From positions 558,001-622,000 of the forward strand of contig NZ_BLKW01000002.1 of the NCBI RefSeq assembly GCF_010723305.1: 64,000 bases of DNA, read 5' to 3'. The notes beneath the pieces are model-generated. The model was not told where the DNA came from and made no database searches. It worked only from the letters and a program-made list of their open reading frames with translations. The translations under genes and the position numbers were made by a program. This document shows positions 44,892 through 52,753 of the stretch, piece after piece; the first letter of the stretch is position 1, and the number at the start of each line of letters is the position of its first letter. Origin of the DNA: Mycobacterium botniense. Lineage in GTDB: Bacteria > Actinomycetota > Actinomycetes > Mycobacteriales > Mycobacteriaceae.

Positions 44892-45572
44892 GTGAGGGCC
44901 CAGTCGGTGCGTGCGCGGGCGGCTGCGTCCCTCGCCCCGGTCCTCGCTGTCGCCCTGATAGGGCTGCTGAGCGGCTGCGCGCTGTATGAGAAGGCAAGAA
45001 AGGCAGGCAAGGAGTTGAGCAACCCCTATGAGACCCAGCACCTGACCGAGCAGCAAGAGATCGCGCTGATCGACAGCATGCGCGCCAAGGGCTCCTACGA
45101 GGCCGCGCGCCAGCGCCTCAACAACACCGCCCGCGTGATCGGCGAGCGGATCAGCGCCGCCGTGCCCGGCCAGACCTGGAAATTCGACGACGACCCCAAT
45201 GAGCTGGAGTCCGCTCAGCAAGGCGGGCTGTGTGACAAACTCGAGGCCGACATTGCGCGTCGTCCCATCGCTGACACGGTCAGATTCGGGCGCACGTTCA
45301 CAGCGAACGAGTTCACCACCGCCGCCGGCATCGTGCGTAAGGAAGCCGCCAAGTACGGCGCCACCAACCAGTCCTCGCTGTTCAACGAGGCGTCCAAACG
45401 CGACTACACCGTGTCGGGCAACGGCTACGACTTCAACCTGGGGCAGATCAATTTCGCCACGCTAAACGTCGAGGGCGACTGTTTCCTTTTGCAGCGGGTG
45501 CTTGACTCGCCGCCCGGTCGGCTGCCCCCGCCGACCACCACCGCGCCCGACGCACCCACACCATCCCCCTAA
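44892..45572 (+). CDS. LppA/LppB-family lipoprotein, copy 2
   Basis: 226 residues from GTG 44892. Lipobox LLSGC. About 90% identical to the gene before it; differences cluster at ELESAQQGGLCDKLEADIAR and VEGDCFLLQ. M. tuberculosis also carries lppA and lppB in tandem. The duplicate keeps signal peptide, lipobox and both later cysteines, so both copies look functional. Confidence 0.88.
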   Translation: MRAQSVRARAAASLAPVLAVALIGLLSGCALYEKARKAGKELSNPYETQHLTEQQEIALIDSMRAKGSYEAARQRLNNTARVIGERISAAVPGQTWKFDDDPNELESAQQGGLCDKLEADIARRPIADTVRFGRTFTANEFTTAAGIVRKEAAKYGATNQSSLFNEASKRDYTVSGNGYDFNLGQINFATLNVEGDCFLLQRVLDSPPGRLPPPTTTAPDAPTPSP

Positions 45573-45806
45573 GCGATTCCGCAACGCGGGAAGCGGTGAG
45601 CCGGTGAGGGCCGGTGAGAATAGCGACTCATATTGACTGACAGAGCAATTCGCACGCCACAGCCGTGCGGCATTGCGCCAAATTGGCTGTTTCCGAACGG
45701 TGGCCGGCCCCGCTCCGCGGGGGGAATCGACGAAATCGAACGGTGGGGGCAGAAGAAGCCGAGCTGGTTCGGTGAGGTGCCCGACTCGTAACCAATCCGG
45801 CGACCG

Positions 45807-46286
45807 CTAGCCGGGGCGGACCAGACGTGGTCGCAGCCGCTCCGAGGTGATTTCGGCACCCGCCTTCAGGTCATCGATCAACGCGTCGGCGAAGGCCACC
45901 AAACCGGCGACGTCGACGCCGTAACGTGCCGGGCGGTCGCCATGAGCAAGGCGGGTTGATGCGTTGCGCAGCAGACTCATCGCACCCTTGACGTTGCCGC
46001 GCTGGATGTGAGTGATACCAACCGCAAGTTGTGTCAGCCCCTGCCACAGCATCCGCTCGTCGGGCGGACCGTGCTTCCACGCGGCCTCGAGCACCTCGTG
46101 CGCGTTGAACGCCAGGCCCCGGTCGAGCAGCTGCTGAGCATAGGCCAGGGTTTCGGCCGGCGCCAGCTCAAGGTCGTCCGGGATCGGTGGGATACCTGCA
46201 CTGCCACGGGCAAGCGGTCGCCCAAGCGAATCGCGCGGGCGCGCACTGCGGGGGCGGCCGGACTCGTCGCGATCACGGTTGACCAT
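45807..46286 (-). CDS. DUF309-family protein
   Basis: 159 residues from ATG 46286. A basic N-terminus precedes the DUF309 core FNAHEVLEAAWKHGPPDERM and LWQGLTQLAVGITHIQRGN. All-helical, cytosolic, function unknown. No signal or operon partner; the next gene upstream (46351) is 64 nt away. Confidence 0.8.
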   Translation of the reverse strand: MVNRDRDESGRPRSARPRDSLGRPLARGSAGIPPIPDDLELAPAETLAYAQQLLDRGLAFNAHEVLEAAWKHGPPDERMLWQGLTQLAVGITHIQRGNVKGAMSLLRNASTRLAHGDRPARYGVDVAGLVAFADALIDDLKAGAEITSERLRPRLVRPG

Positions 46287-46350
46287 GCACCCATCATGGC
46301 AACCTGCAGCGGCGCGGCACACCGAAGCCACCCGCAGCGGCGGCGCATGC

Positions 46351-46857
46351 TCAGCGGATCGTGCGTTTTGCCACCTGCTCGTAGGCTTGCGTCGCCCCCG
46401 GGGACACCGCCGCGGAAAACACCAGCACCACATCCTCTATTTGGAACATGCGCGGCACCGAGGCGGCATACAGTTCTGCTTCGCCGGTGCTGGGAAACTT
46501 CAGGATCGACACGGTGTCGGTGTCCACGGCGTCAACACAGCCGATACGCGGACATTTCTGCGGCCCAACATCGTGGGCGTTGGGCACCGCGAGCCCGGCA
46601 TGGGTGAAGGCCGCCAGGAGATCCGCGGGGGTCGTCGTATTGAGGATCGCCGCACCGCTGGGGTGACCGGTCTGGTGGTCACCGCCGGAAGTTTGCGCGC
46701 CGCAGTCCCCAACCACCAGACCGGCCGCCGAAACCACCATGGCCACAAGCCAACTGGCAGTGTGTGACTGTGCTTTGGCGCGGCGCCACGGCCCTGGCGC
46801 CCCCCTCGCCGCGCCATCATCGCCACCCGTTGCAAGTGAGTGGTCTTTAGTGGTCAC
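46351..46857 (-). CDS. Hypothetical membrane-anchored or exported protein
   Basis: 168 residues. One hydrophobic helix (SWLVAMVVSAAGLVVG near 35) is followed by an exported domain with cysteines (KCPRIGC). No lipobox in the usual form (VVGDC). The GTG start at 46857 overlaps the last codon of the tnpB relic, so insertion of the IS element may have replaced the natural start. Family unknown. Confidence 0.55.
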   Translation of the reverse strand: MTTKDHSLATGGDDGAARGAPGPWRRAKAQSHTASWLVAMVVSAAGLVVGDCGAQTSGGDHQTGHPSGAAILNTTTPADLLAAFTHAGLAVPNAHDVGPQKCPRIGCVDAVDTDTVSILKFPSTGEAELYAASVPRMFQIEDVVLVFSAAVSPGATQAYEQVAKRTIR

Positions 46858-47810
46858 GCGACTTGCACCCCGTCTCGGGGTTGTTCGGCAGCCTTGCGGC
46901 TGCGTCCCTTCCGCGCTTCACGGCCACCCGCCGGGCGAGGCCCGGTCTTAGGGTCGGCTCCACGCTTGACGGCGGCCCCGACTGGGCCGACGACGCTAAT
47001 GGTTTCCTGGTAGCGCGCGAGGGTCACGGCGGCGTTGTCATCACGCTGATGCGACGCCAAGCAAGCGTCGCATAGCCAATGGTCGTCCCAGCCGATGTCT
47101 CGCACATGCCCGCAGGCGTGGCAGGTTTTCGATGACGGGAACCAGCGATCGGCGACCACGAGTTGTGATCCGTACCAGACCGTCGTGTAGGACAGGTGCC
47201 GACGCGGGTGCCCAAGGCGGCATCGGACAGTCCGCGCCGCCTGGCGCGGGCACCCGGCAGGCCCTTTTGCCGCAGCATCCCCGCCGCGTCCAAACCTTCG
47301 ACAACGATGCGGCCGTGGGTTTTGGCCAATCGTGTTGTCAGGACGTGCAGGTGATGGGTGCGGACATCGGTGACCCGGCGATGCAGCCGGGACATCTCGG
47401 TGGTGCGCTCACGATATTGTCGTGAACCTTTCACGCAGCGCGACCGGGCACAGCAGACATGCCGCAACTCGCCCAGCGCGGCATCAAGCCGGCGCGGGTT
47501 GGGCACTCGCTCGATCACCGTGCCGTCCACGGTAGCCACCGTGGCCAGTCGGCGGACCCCGACATCAACACCCACCCGTGAGTCGGGCTGCGCAACCTTG
47601 GGTTGCTGGGGGCGGTGGACAACAACTCGCACGCTGGCATCGATCCGGGTGCCGTTACGGCGCACACTGATCGCCAGCACCCGCGCCCGGCCTGTGGTGA
47701 TCAGCCGCTCAACCCGGCGGGTGTTCTCATGGGTGCGCACCGTGCCGATCACCGGCAGCGTCAGGTGTCGCCGGTCTGGTTCAACCCGCCTAACAGAGTA
47801 AGAAACTTGC
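46854..47810 (-). pseudogene. IS607-type TnpB relic, frameshifted and 5' truncated
   Basis: RuvC-like RNA-guided nuclease of the TnpB group. The first frame has GVDVGVRRLATVATV (first Asp) and IVVEGLD (Glu). After about 47210 the frame shifts to VADRWFPSSKTCHACGHVRD, a zinc finger (CxxC...CxxC), and DDNAAVTLARYQE with the last Asp. The N-terminal recognition part is missing. All three acidic residues survive but not in one frame. Confidence 0.8.
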
Positions 47811-47934
47811 GGCGATGCCCGCCCAGCGCAGAACCAACCTCGGTCACCCCCTTGTCGACGGCGACCTGCTGGGTCGTGGCGCACGCGCTCACCCGCGCCA
47901 CACCGTTTCGCTCCGCCCACGCCGCCAGATTCAT
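47761..47934 (-). pseudogene. IS607-type TnpA (serine recombinase) relic
   Basis: Starts MNLAAWAERNGVARVSA, the MerR-like head of IS607 TnpA, then jumps to KGVTEVGSALGGHRRKFLTLL from its catalytic part. The serine nucleophile region is deleted. Lies directly before the TnpB relic, as in complete IS607 elements. Confidence 0.7.
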
Positions 47935-48118
47935 GCTTCTGTTCCTCCAGCACACCACCGACAACTACCGACCACTCAACCCGCCACAGCTAGCAACCCC
48001 TAATCTTTCCAGTGACGCCACAGCGCTGCCGGACCGCACTTCGACGTGATGTAGCGATCTCGGAGGGAAGGATTCGCGCCGCCGGATCGCTCACGGCGCC
48101 AGTAGATAGCCCGCGATA

Positions 48119-48520
48119 TCACCGGTCAAGCAGAAGTTCTTGTGCATGAAAGCCGGGCCGCACGGCGGCGATGCGCTGGTAATCGCGGTCGTGGTGCAAC
48201 ACGCCGGCGCGGTGGTGGATCGCGGTTTCGGCGATAAACAGATCGGGAAGTGGTGTCCGATGCCACATGCCACGGTGGTGGGCCAGGTCGCGCTGAAGAC
48301 GGCGAACGCGTTCGAAGATATCGCTAGGCGCATGAAGTATCCGGTACGCGCGCAGCGACTCTTGTTGATCGTCGTAATCGGATGCCGAGCGCGCCGAATA
48401 GAGCCATTCGAGTTCACCGATATCGCATATCGCGAGGTCGGTGAGATCGATGTTCGGCGGCGGTGTGGCACCGGCGAGAAGTCGGACGTGGGCGCTTTTA
48501 TCCAGAATCCAGGTGCTCAT
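48119..48520 (-). CDS. vapC: VapC toxin (PIN domain)
   Basis: 133 residues from ATG 48520, which overlaps the vapB stop (ATGA). WILDKSAHVRLLAG carries the first Asp, ICDIGELEWLYSARS the Glu, PLPDLFIAETA the next Asp, and HHDRDYQRIA the last. Complete PIN nuclease; target RNA unknown. Longer than the vapC copies at 15-19 kb and from a different subgroup. Confidence 0.9.
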   Translation of the reverse strand: MSTWILDKSAHVRLLAGATPPPNIDLTDLAICDIGELEWLYSARSASDYDDQQESLRAYRILHAPSDIFERVRRLQRDLAHHRGMWHRTPLPDLFIAETAIHHRAGVLHHDRDYQRIAAVRPGFHAQELLLDR

Positions 48521-48744
48521 CGCCACGCGTGGTCCGACAACAGCACGTCCGCGTCGATGTGAGCGCCGGCACGGGCGAGGTGGTCGGCGATCTGCTGTCG
48601 GCGAGTGGCAGCTTGCTCGCCCGCGCCCGCCACTAGTTCACGAAGCGCACGTTCGACCGTTGCTCGCAGCGTGCCCCCGGTAACCGCTCGGGCCGCCCGC
48701 ACCAGATCCTCGTCCAACTCGATAGTGGTCCGTCTCAGCGCCAT
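48517..48744 (-). CDS. vapB: VapB antitoxin
   Basis: 75 residues: MALRRTTIELDEDLVRAARA, ribbon-helix-helix, then LRATVERALRELVAG and a toxin-binding tail. ATG 48744 lies at the edge of a perfect inverted repeat, so the mRNA is likely leaderless. Partner of the VapC that follows. Confidence 0.9.
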   Translation of the reverse strand: MALRRTTIELDEDLVRAARAVTGGTLRATVERALRELVAGAGEQAATRRQQIADHLARAGAHIDADVLLSDHAWR

Positions 48745-48770
48745 ATGTACATACTATTTCGCTGTACATA
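48744..48770 (-). promoter_or_regulatory. vapB operator
   Basis: TATGTACA (48744-48751) and TGTACATA (48763-48770), perfect 8-bp arms with an 11-bp spacer, starting at the vapB ATG. Confidence 0.65.
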
Positions 48771-48865
48771 AAACTCGGCGTTGCTCACCGTCCGGCTAAT
48801 AGGTACGTTACAGCTACCTAAAAGCAGCCTGAGAAATAGTGGGACGCTCTCAGGAAGGTCGGGCG

Positions 48866-51631
48866 ATGGCTCATCAGCACTGCAGCAGGCGAAATACCAA
48901 GCCGCGCACCACCAAGAACCGCCGTCGCCGGGTGAGCGGCCTGGGTTCGGGTGCCGCTGCGGTCCTGGCCGCGGGGATCAGCCCCCTGGCCTGCGCGCCC
49001 ACCGCCCGCGCCGACATCATCGACCTGATCGTCGACCCCATGATCGACGCGGCCAGCGCCGCGGCCGGTGCGGTACCCCTCACCGATCCCCTCACCGGGG
49101 TCGATCCCCTCGCGGGTGTGAATCTGGGCAGTCTTGTTGACCTCAGCGGTCTTGGCCTGGGTTCGGGTGACCCGGCGCTGGCTGTGCCGTCCTTGCCGGC
49201 CGATGCCCTGGCCGGTCTCGCGGCGCCGCTCGATCCGGCGGCCAGTGCCGATTCCGTCGCCGCCAATCTGGTCCAGGCGATCTGGCTCCCGCTGCACGGG
49301 ATCGGCGAAGCGTACATCACCAGCCCGGTCGGTCAGTTTGCCGACCAGTTCATCAATTTCCCGTTCCTCCTTCTGTTCCACCGTGATCTGATCGGCAACG
49401 GCGTCGCCGGGACACTGTCCGACCCCAACGGCGGTCCTGGCGGGTTCCTGTTCGGTGACGGCGGAGCCGGTTACGACGCCGCCGGTCACGCCGGTATGGC
49501 CGGCGGTGACGGCGGGCCGGCCGGGCTGATCGGCAACGGCGGTGCCGGCGGTAATGGGGGTGACGGCGCGGCCGGCCAGGCCGGGGGCGCCGGTGGAGCC
49601 GGCGGCACCGGTGGATTCCTGATCGGCAACGGTGGCCCCGGCGGCAACGGCGGCGACGGCGGGGTTGGCGGCAACGGCGGCGACGGCGGGGCCGGCGGGG
49701 CTGCCGGTCACTTCATCTTCGGCTTCGGCAACTTCTTCGGCAACGCCGGCGCCGGCGGCAACGGCGGCAACGGCGGAGCCGGCGTCCCCGGTATGGACGG
49801 CACGGCCACCAGTCCCGGCGCCACCGGCGGCGGCGCGGGCGGCGCCGGTGGGGCCGGGGGTGCCGGTGGCGCTGCCGGGTTGCTGTTCAGCCTTGGCGGC
49901 AACGGCGGCCACGGCGGTGACGGCGGGGCCGGCGGCGCCGGCGGCGACGGCTTCGATGCCAGCACCGTCGCGGGCATGAACGGCGGCAACGGCGGCAATG
50001 GCGGCAACGGGGGCAACGCCGGGGCGGGCGGGGCCGGTGGTGTGGGCGGCCTGTCGGGCGGGGGAGGTGACGGCGGGGCCGGTGGCACCGGCGGCGCCGG
50101 CGGGATAGCCGGCACCGGCGGCGACGCCGGGGCCGGCGCGGTCGGCGGCAATGGTGGCAACGGCGGGGCCGGCGGTAACGGCGGCGCCGGCGGGAATGCC
50201 GGCCCAACCGGCTATACCCACCCCGTGGGTGTCAACGGTGACGGCGGCGACGGTGGCGATGGCGGGGCCGGCGGGGCACCCGGAACCGGGACCACCCCCG
50301 GCATTGGCGGAGCGGCCGGCAACGGCGGGGCCGGCGGGGCGGCCGGCACCACTCCCGGCGGCGGCGGAACCGCGGGCGCTCCAGGCACCCCCGGCGCCGC
50401 ATCCCGCACGGGTGTGGGTCTCAGCGGTGTTGGCGCGGGGTCAGCTGATCCGGTGTTGGCTGCGCCATCCCTGCCCTCCGATACCCCGGCCAGCCTTGCG
50501 GCGCCGACCGACCCAGCGGCCCTCGGTTCCCTCGTCAGCAGGGTGGTCCAGGGCATCTACCTCCCGTTGCACGGGCTCGGCGAGGCATATATCGCCAGTC
50601 CGCTCGGCAAGCTGATCGACCCGATTATCAATGCGCCCACCCAGTTGCTGTACGGCCGTGGCCTGATCGACAACGGTGCAGCCGGAATCGCGGGCGGAAC
50701 GCTGGCACAAGCCAACGGCGCTCCCGGCGGGTTCATCTTCGGCGATGGCGGGGCCGGGGCGACCGATGCGGCCGGTGTGGGCGGCGCCGGCGGGGGTGCC
50801 GGGCTGATCGGCAACGGCGGCGCCGGCGGTGCCGGGGCCGACGGCGGGGCCGGCGGCGCCGGCGGCACCGGCGGGTTCCTGATCGGCAACGGTGGCCCCG
50901 GCGGCAACGGCGGTGACGGCGGCATTGGGATGAACGGCGGGGCCGGCGGCGCTGGCGGCAACAGCGGGTTCTTCTTCGGCTTGGGCGGCACCGGCGGTGA
51001 CGGCGGGGCCGGCGGGGCCGGCACGGTCGGCGCACCGGGCACCGCAGACTTTCCGGGCACCGCCGGCGGCAACGGTGGTCTGGGCGGGCCCGGCGGCGCC
51101 GGTGGCAACGCCGCGCATCTGTTCAGTGTCGGCGGCAACGGCGGCGATGGTGGCGCCGGCGGGGCCGGCGGGGCCGGCGGCGACGGCTTCGACGCCAGCA
51201 CCGTCGCGGGTATGAACGGCGGTAACGGCGGGGCCGGCGGTAACGGCGGCACCGGCGGTGCCGGTGGGGTCGGCGGCGAAGGCGGCCTGTTGAGCCTGGG
51301 CGGCAACGGCGGGGCCGGCGGTAACGGCGGCACCGCCGGCATGGCCGGCAGCGGCGGCGACGCCGGGGCCGGCGCGGTCGGCGGCAACGGCGGCAACGGC
51401 GGGGCCGGCGGTAACGGCGGCACGGGCGGAAATGCCGGCGAACTCGGCCTTTTGGGCAACCCGGGCGGCAACGGCAACGGCGGCGACGGCGGGGTCGGCG
51501 GGGCCGGCGGCGCACCCGGGACCGGGACCATCACCGGCAGCAGCGGGGCGGCGGGTGCCGGCGGGACCGGCGGGCCGGCCGGTGCCGGGGGCAGCGGCGG
51601 CACCCCCGGCACCCCCGGCACGCCCGGCTGA
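48866..51631 (+). CDS. PGRS-repeat protein with signal peptide, no PE domain
   Basis: 921 residues from ATG 48866 (AGGAAGG upstream). A basic N-terminus ([16 protein letters not shown]) and hydrophobic stretch ending PTARAD look like a Sec-type signal. Two linker-plus-PGRS units follow. Linker 1 (about 95-180) contains [20 protein letters not shown]; linker 2 (about 540-620) contains [20 protein letters not shown]. Each leads into Gly-Gly-Ala/Asn repeats with [12 protein letters not shown]. No PE or PPE head is present. GGX repeats can bind calcium in PGRS proteins. Likely exported and surface-exposed. Confidence 0.85.
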   Translation: MAHQHCSRRNTKPRTTKNRRRRVSGLGSGAAAVLAAGISPLACAPTARADIIDLIVDPMIDAASAAAGAVPLTDPLTGVDPLAGVNLGSLVDLSGLGLGSGDPALAVPSLPADALAGLAAPLDPAASADSVAANLVQAIWLPLHGIGEAYITSPVGQFADQFINFPFLLLFHRDLIGNGVAGTLSDPNGGPGGFLFGDGGAGYDAAGHAGMAGGDGGPAGLIGNGGAGGNGGDGAAGQAGGAGGAGGTGGFLIGNGGPGGNGGDGGVGGNGGDGGAGGAAGHFIFGFGNFFGNAGAGGNGGNGGAGVPGMDGTATSPGATGGGAGGAGGAGGAGGAAGLLFSLGGNGGHGGDGGAGGAGGDGFDASTVAGMNGGNGGNGGNGGNAGAGGAGGVGGLSGGGGDGGAGGTGGAGGIAGTGGDAGAGAVGGNGGNGGAGGNGGAGGNAGPTGYTHPVGVNGDGGDGGDGGAGGAPGTGTTPGIGGAAGNGGAGGAAGTTPGGGGTAGAPGTPGAASRTGVGLSGVGAGSADPVLAAPSLPSDTPASLAAPTDPAALGSLVSRVVQGIYLPLHGLGEAYIASPLGKLIDPIINAPTQLLYGRGLIDNGAAGIAGGTLAQANGAPGGFIFGDGGAGATDAAGVGGAGGGAGLIGNGGAGGAGADGGAGGAGGTGGFLIGNGGPGGNGGDGGIGMNGGAGGAGGNSGFFFGLGGTGGDGGAGGAGTVGAPGTADFPGTAGGNGGLGGPGGAGGNAAHLFSVGGNGGDGGAGGAGGAGGDGFDASTVAGMNGGNGGAGGNGGTGGAGGVGGEGGLLSLGGNGGAGGNGGTAGMAGSGGDAGAGAVGGNGGNGGAGGNGGTGGNAGELGLLGNPGGNGNGGDGGVGGAGGAPGTGTITGSSGAAGAGGTGGPAGAGGSGGTPGTPGTPG

Positions 51632-51694
51632 AATCCGGCTACGCCCCATCAGCGCCCACGGCCGGCTCGCCCGCTGCAGACCCCGCGCGCGGTG

Positions 51695-52516
51695 CTAGGT
51701 ACCGGGGCCATCCGGAGTCGGCGCGGTAGCCGCGGGGTTGCCGCCACCGGCCGAATCGATGAGCTGCACGGGACGCCCGAGGACGCCCAGGGGATGCGCG
51801 TGGTCGACGAGCCCGTAGATGTTGAGGAACGCGTCGTAGCCGATGAGCCGCAGAATGTCGTCGGGGAGTTCTCGTGCCGTTTCCCGGGGGATCGCCAGGT
51901 ATTGGTTCTCCTGCTGTCGCAGCCAGGCACAGTTGTAGTTCACGTTGAGGCCCAGCCGGGCATGCACGGAGTGGTTCGCACCGCCACCGTGAAACAGCCC
52001 GCCGTTCCAGAGCAGCACCGAGCCCGGGTCCATTTCGGCGCTGACGCTCTGATACGTCTCGGGCAGCGCGGCGAGGTCTTGGCTCTTGGGGACCAGCACC
52101 GTGGCACCGTTCTCCCGGGTGAACTCGGTGATCGCCCACATCGTGTTCACGATGAGCGGCGGATGCGGGCGGGCGATGGGAAACAGCACATCGTCTTGGT
52201 GAAACGGCTGCGCCGTCTCACCGGGGTGGATCTCGATCGCATTGACGATCGAGACCTGGGGATGGCCCAGCACGGCGCGCACCAGCTCGACAACCGCCGG
52301 ATGGTTGACCAGGTCATCGGTTGCGCGAGTTTTCGCCAGGACGTTGTGCAGCCGGCGGGTCCGGGAGCCGAAGAACTCACCTCGCGCCCACGGCTGTCGG
52401 GCGAGCAGCGGAGTGAGGGCGCCCTTGATCTGTTCGACCTGCGACGAAGAAAGCAACCCTGGCAGGATCACGTAGCCGTCGATGTGCAATTGCCGAAGCG
52501 CCTCGCTCATCGTCAT
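51695..52516 (-). CDS. Phytanoyl-CoA dioxygenase family protein
   Basis: 273 residues from ATG 52516. LHIDGYVILPGLLS near 10; iron ligands in PFHQDDVLF (H-x-D) near 130 and GGGANHSVHARLG (distal His, then Arg for 2-oxoglutarate) near 200. Fe(II)/2-oxoglutarate oxygenase fold; substrate unknown, perhaps a fatty-acyl or small alkyl compound. Convergent with the PGRS gene and divergent from the next gene. Confidence 0.85.
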   Translation of the reverse strand: MTMSEALRQLHIDGYVILPGLLSSSQVEQIKGALTPLLARQPWARGEFFGSRTRRLHNVLAKTRATDDLVNHPAVVELVRAVLGHPQVSIVNAIEIHPGETAQPFHQDDVLFPIARPHPPLIVNTMWAITEFTRENGATVLVPKSQDLAALPETYQSVSAEMDPGSVLLWNGGLFHGGGANHSVHARLGLNVNYNCAWLRQQENQYLAIPRETARELPDDILRLIGYDAFLNIYGLVDHAHPLGVLGRPVQLIDSAGGGNPAATAPTPDGPGT

Positions 52517-52753
52517 CGCCTTTGCTCCTCTGCCGGCGCGCCGATCCGGGCGTGTCCTTGGCTCCATCATTCCCGGCGCTGGGCGCGGGTTGGTCGCCAC
52601 CACGTCTCTTTCTGCCACCGAGGGGCGCGTAGTCGTCACCTCCGGCGGCCCTCACCCCACCCAGACGATCATGGCGGTCGCACGGCGCATCGCCCTTGGC
52701 CAGCATCTCCGGTTAAGTTGTGGGCGGGCTGAGACACACGATCGGGTTGGACC

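Larger units (their letters stand above)
44180..45612 (+). repeat. Tandem duplication of 712 bp
   Basis: The two lipoprotein genes and the spacer taagcgattccgcaacgcgg with its flank repeat with a 712-bp period. A third copy of the spacer and GTGAGGGCC start lies at 45570-45612 with no gene behind it. Confidence 0.75.

Noticed and set aside
48818..51649. Long minus-strand frames opposite the PGRS gene and the possibility of a CRISPR-like repeat array
   Set aside because: The repeats are short GGC-rich codon repeats in frame with Gly-Gly-Ala/Asn coding, without unique spacers; the minus frames are their mirror image.
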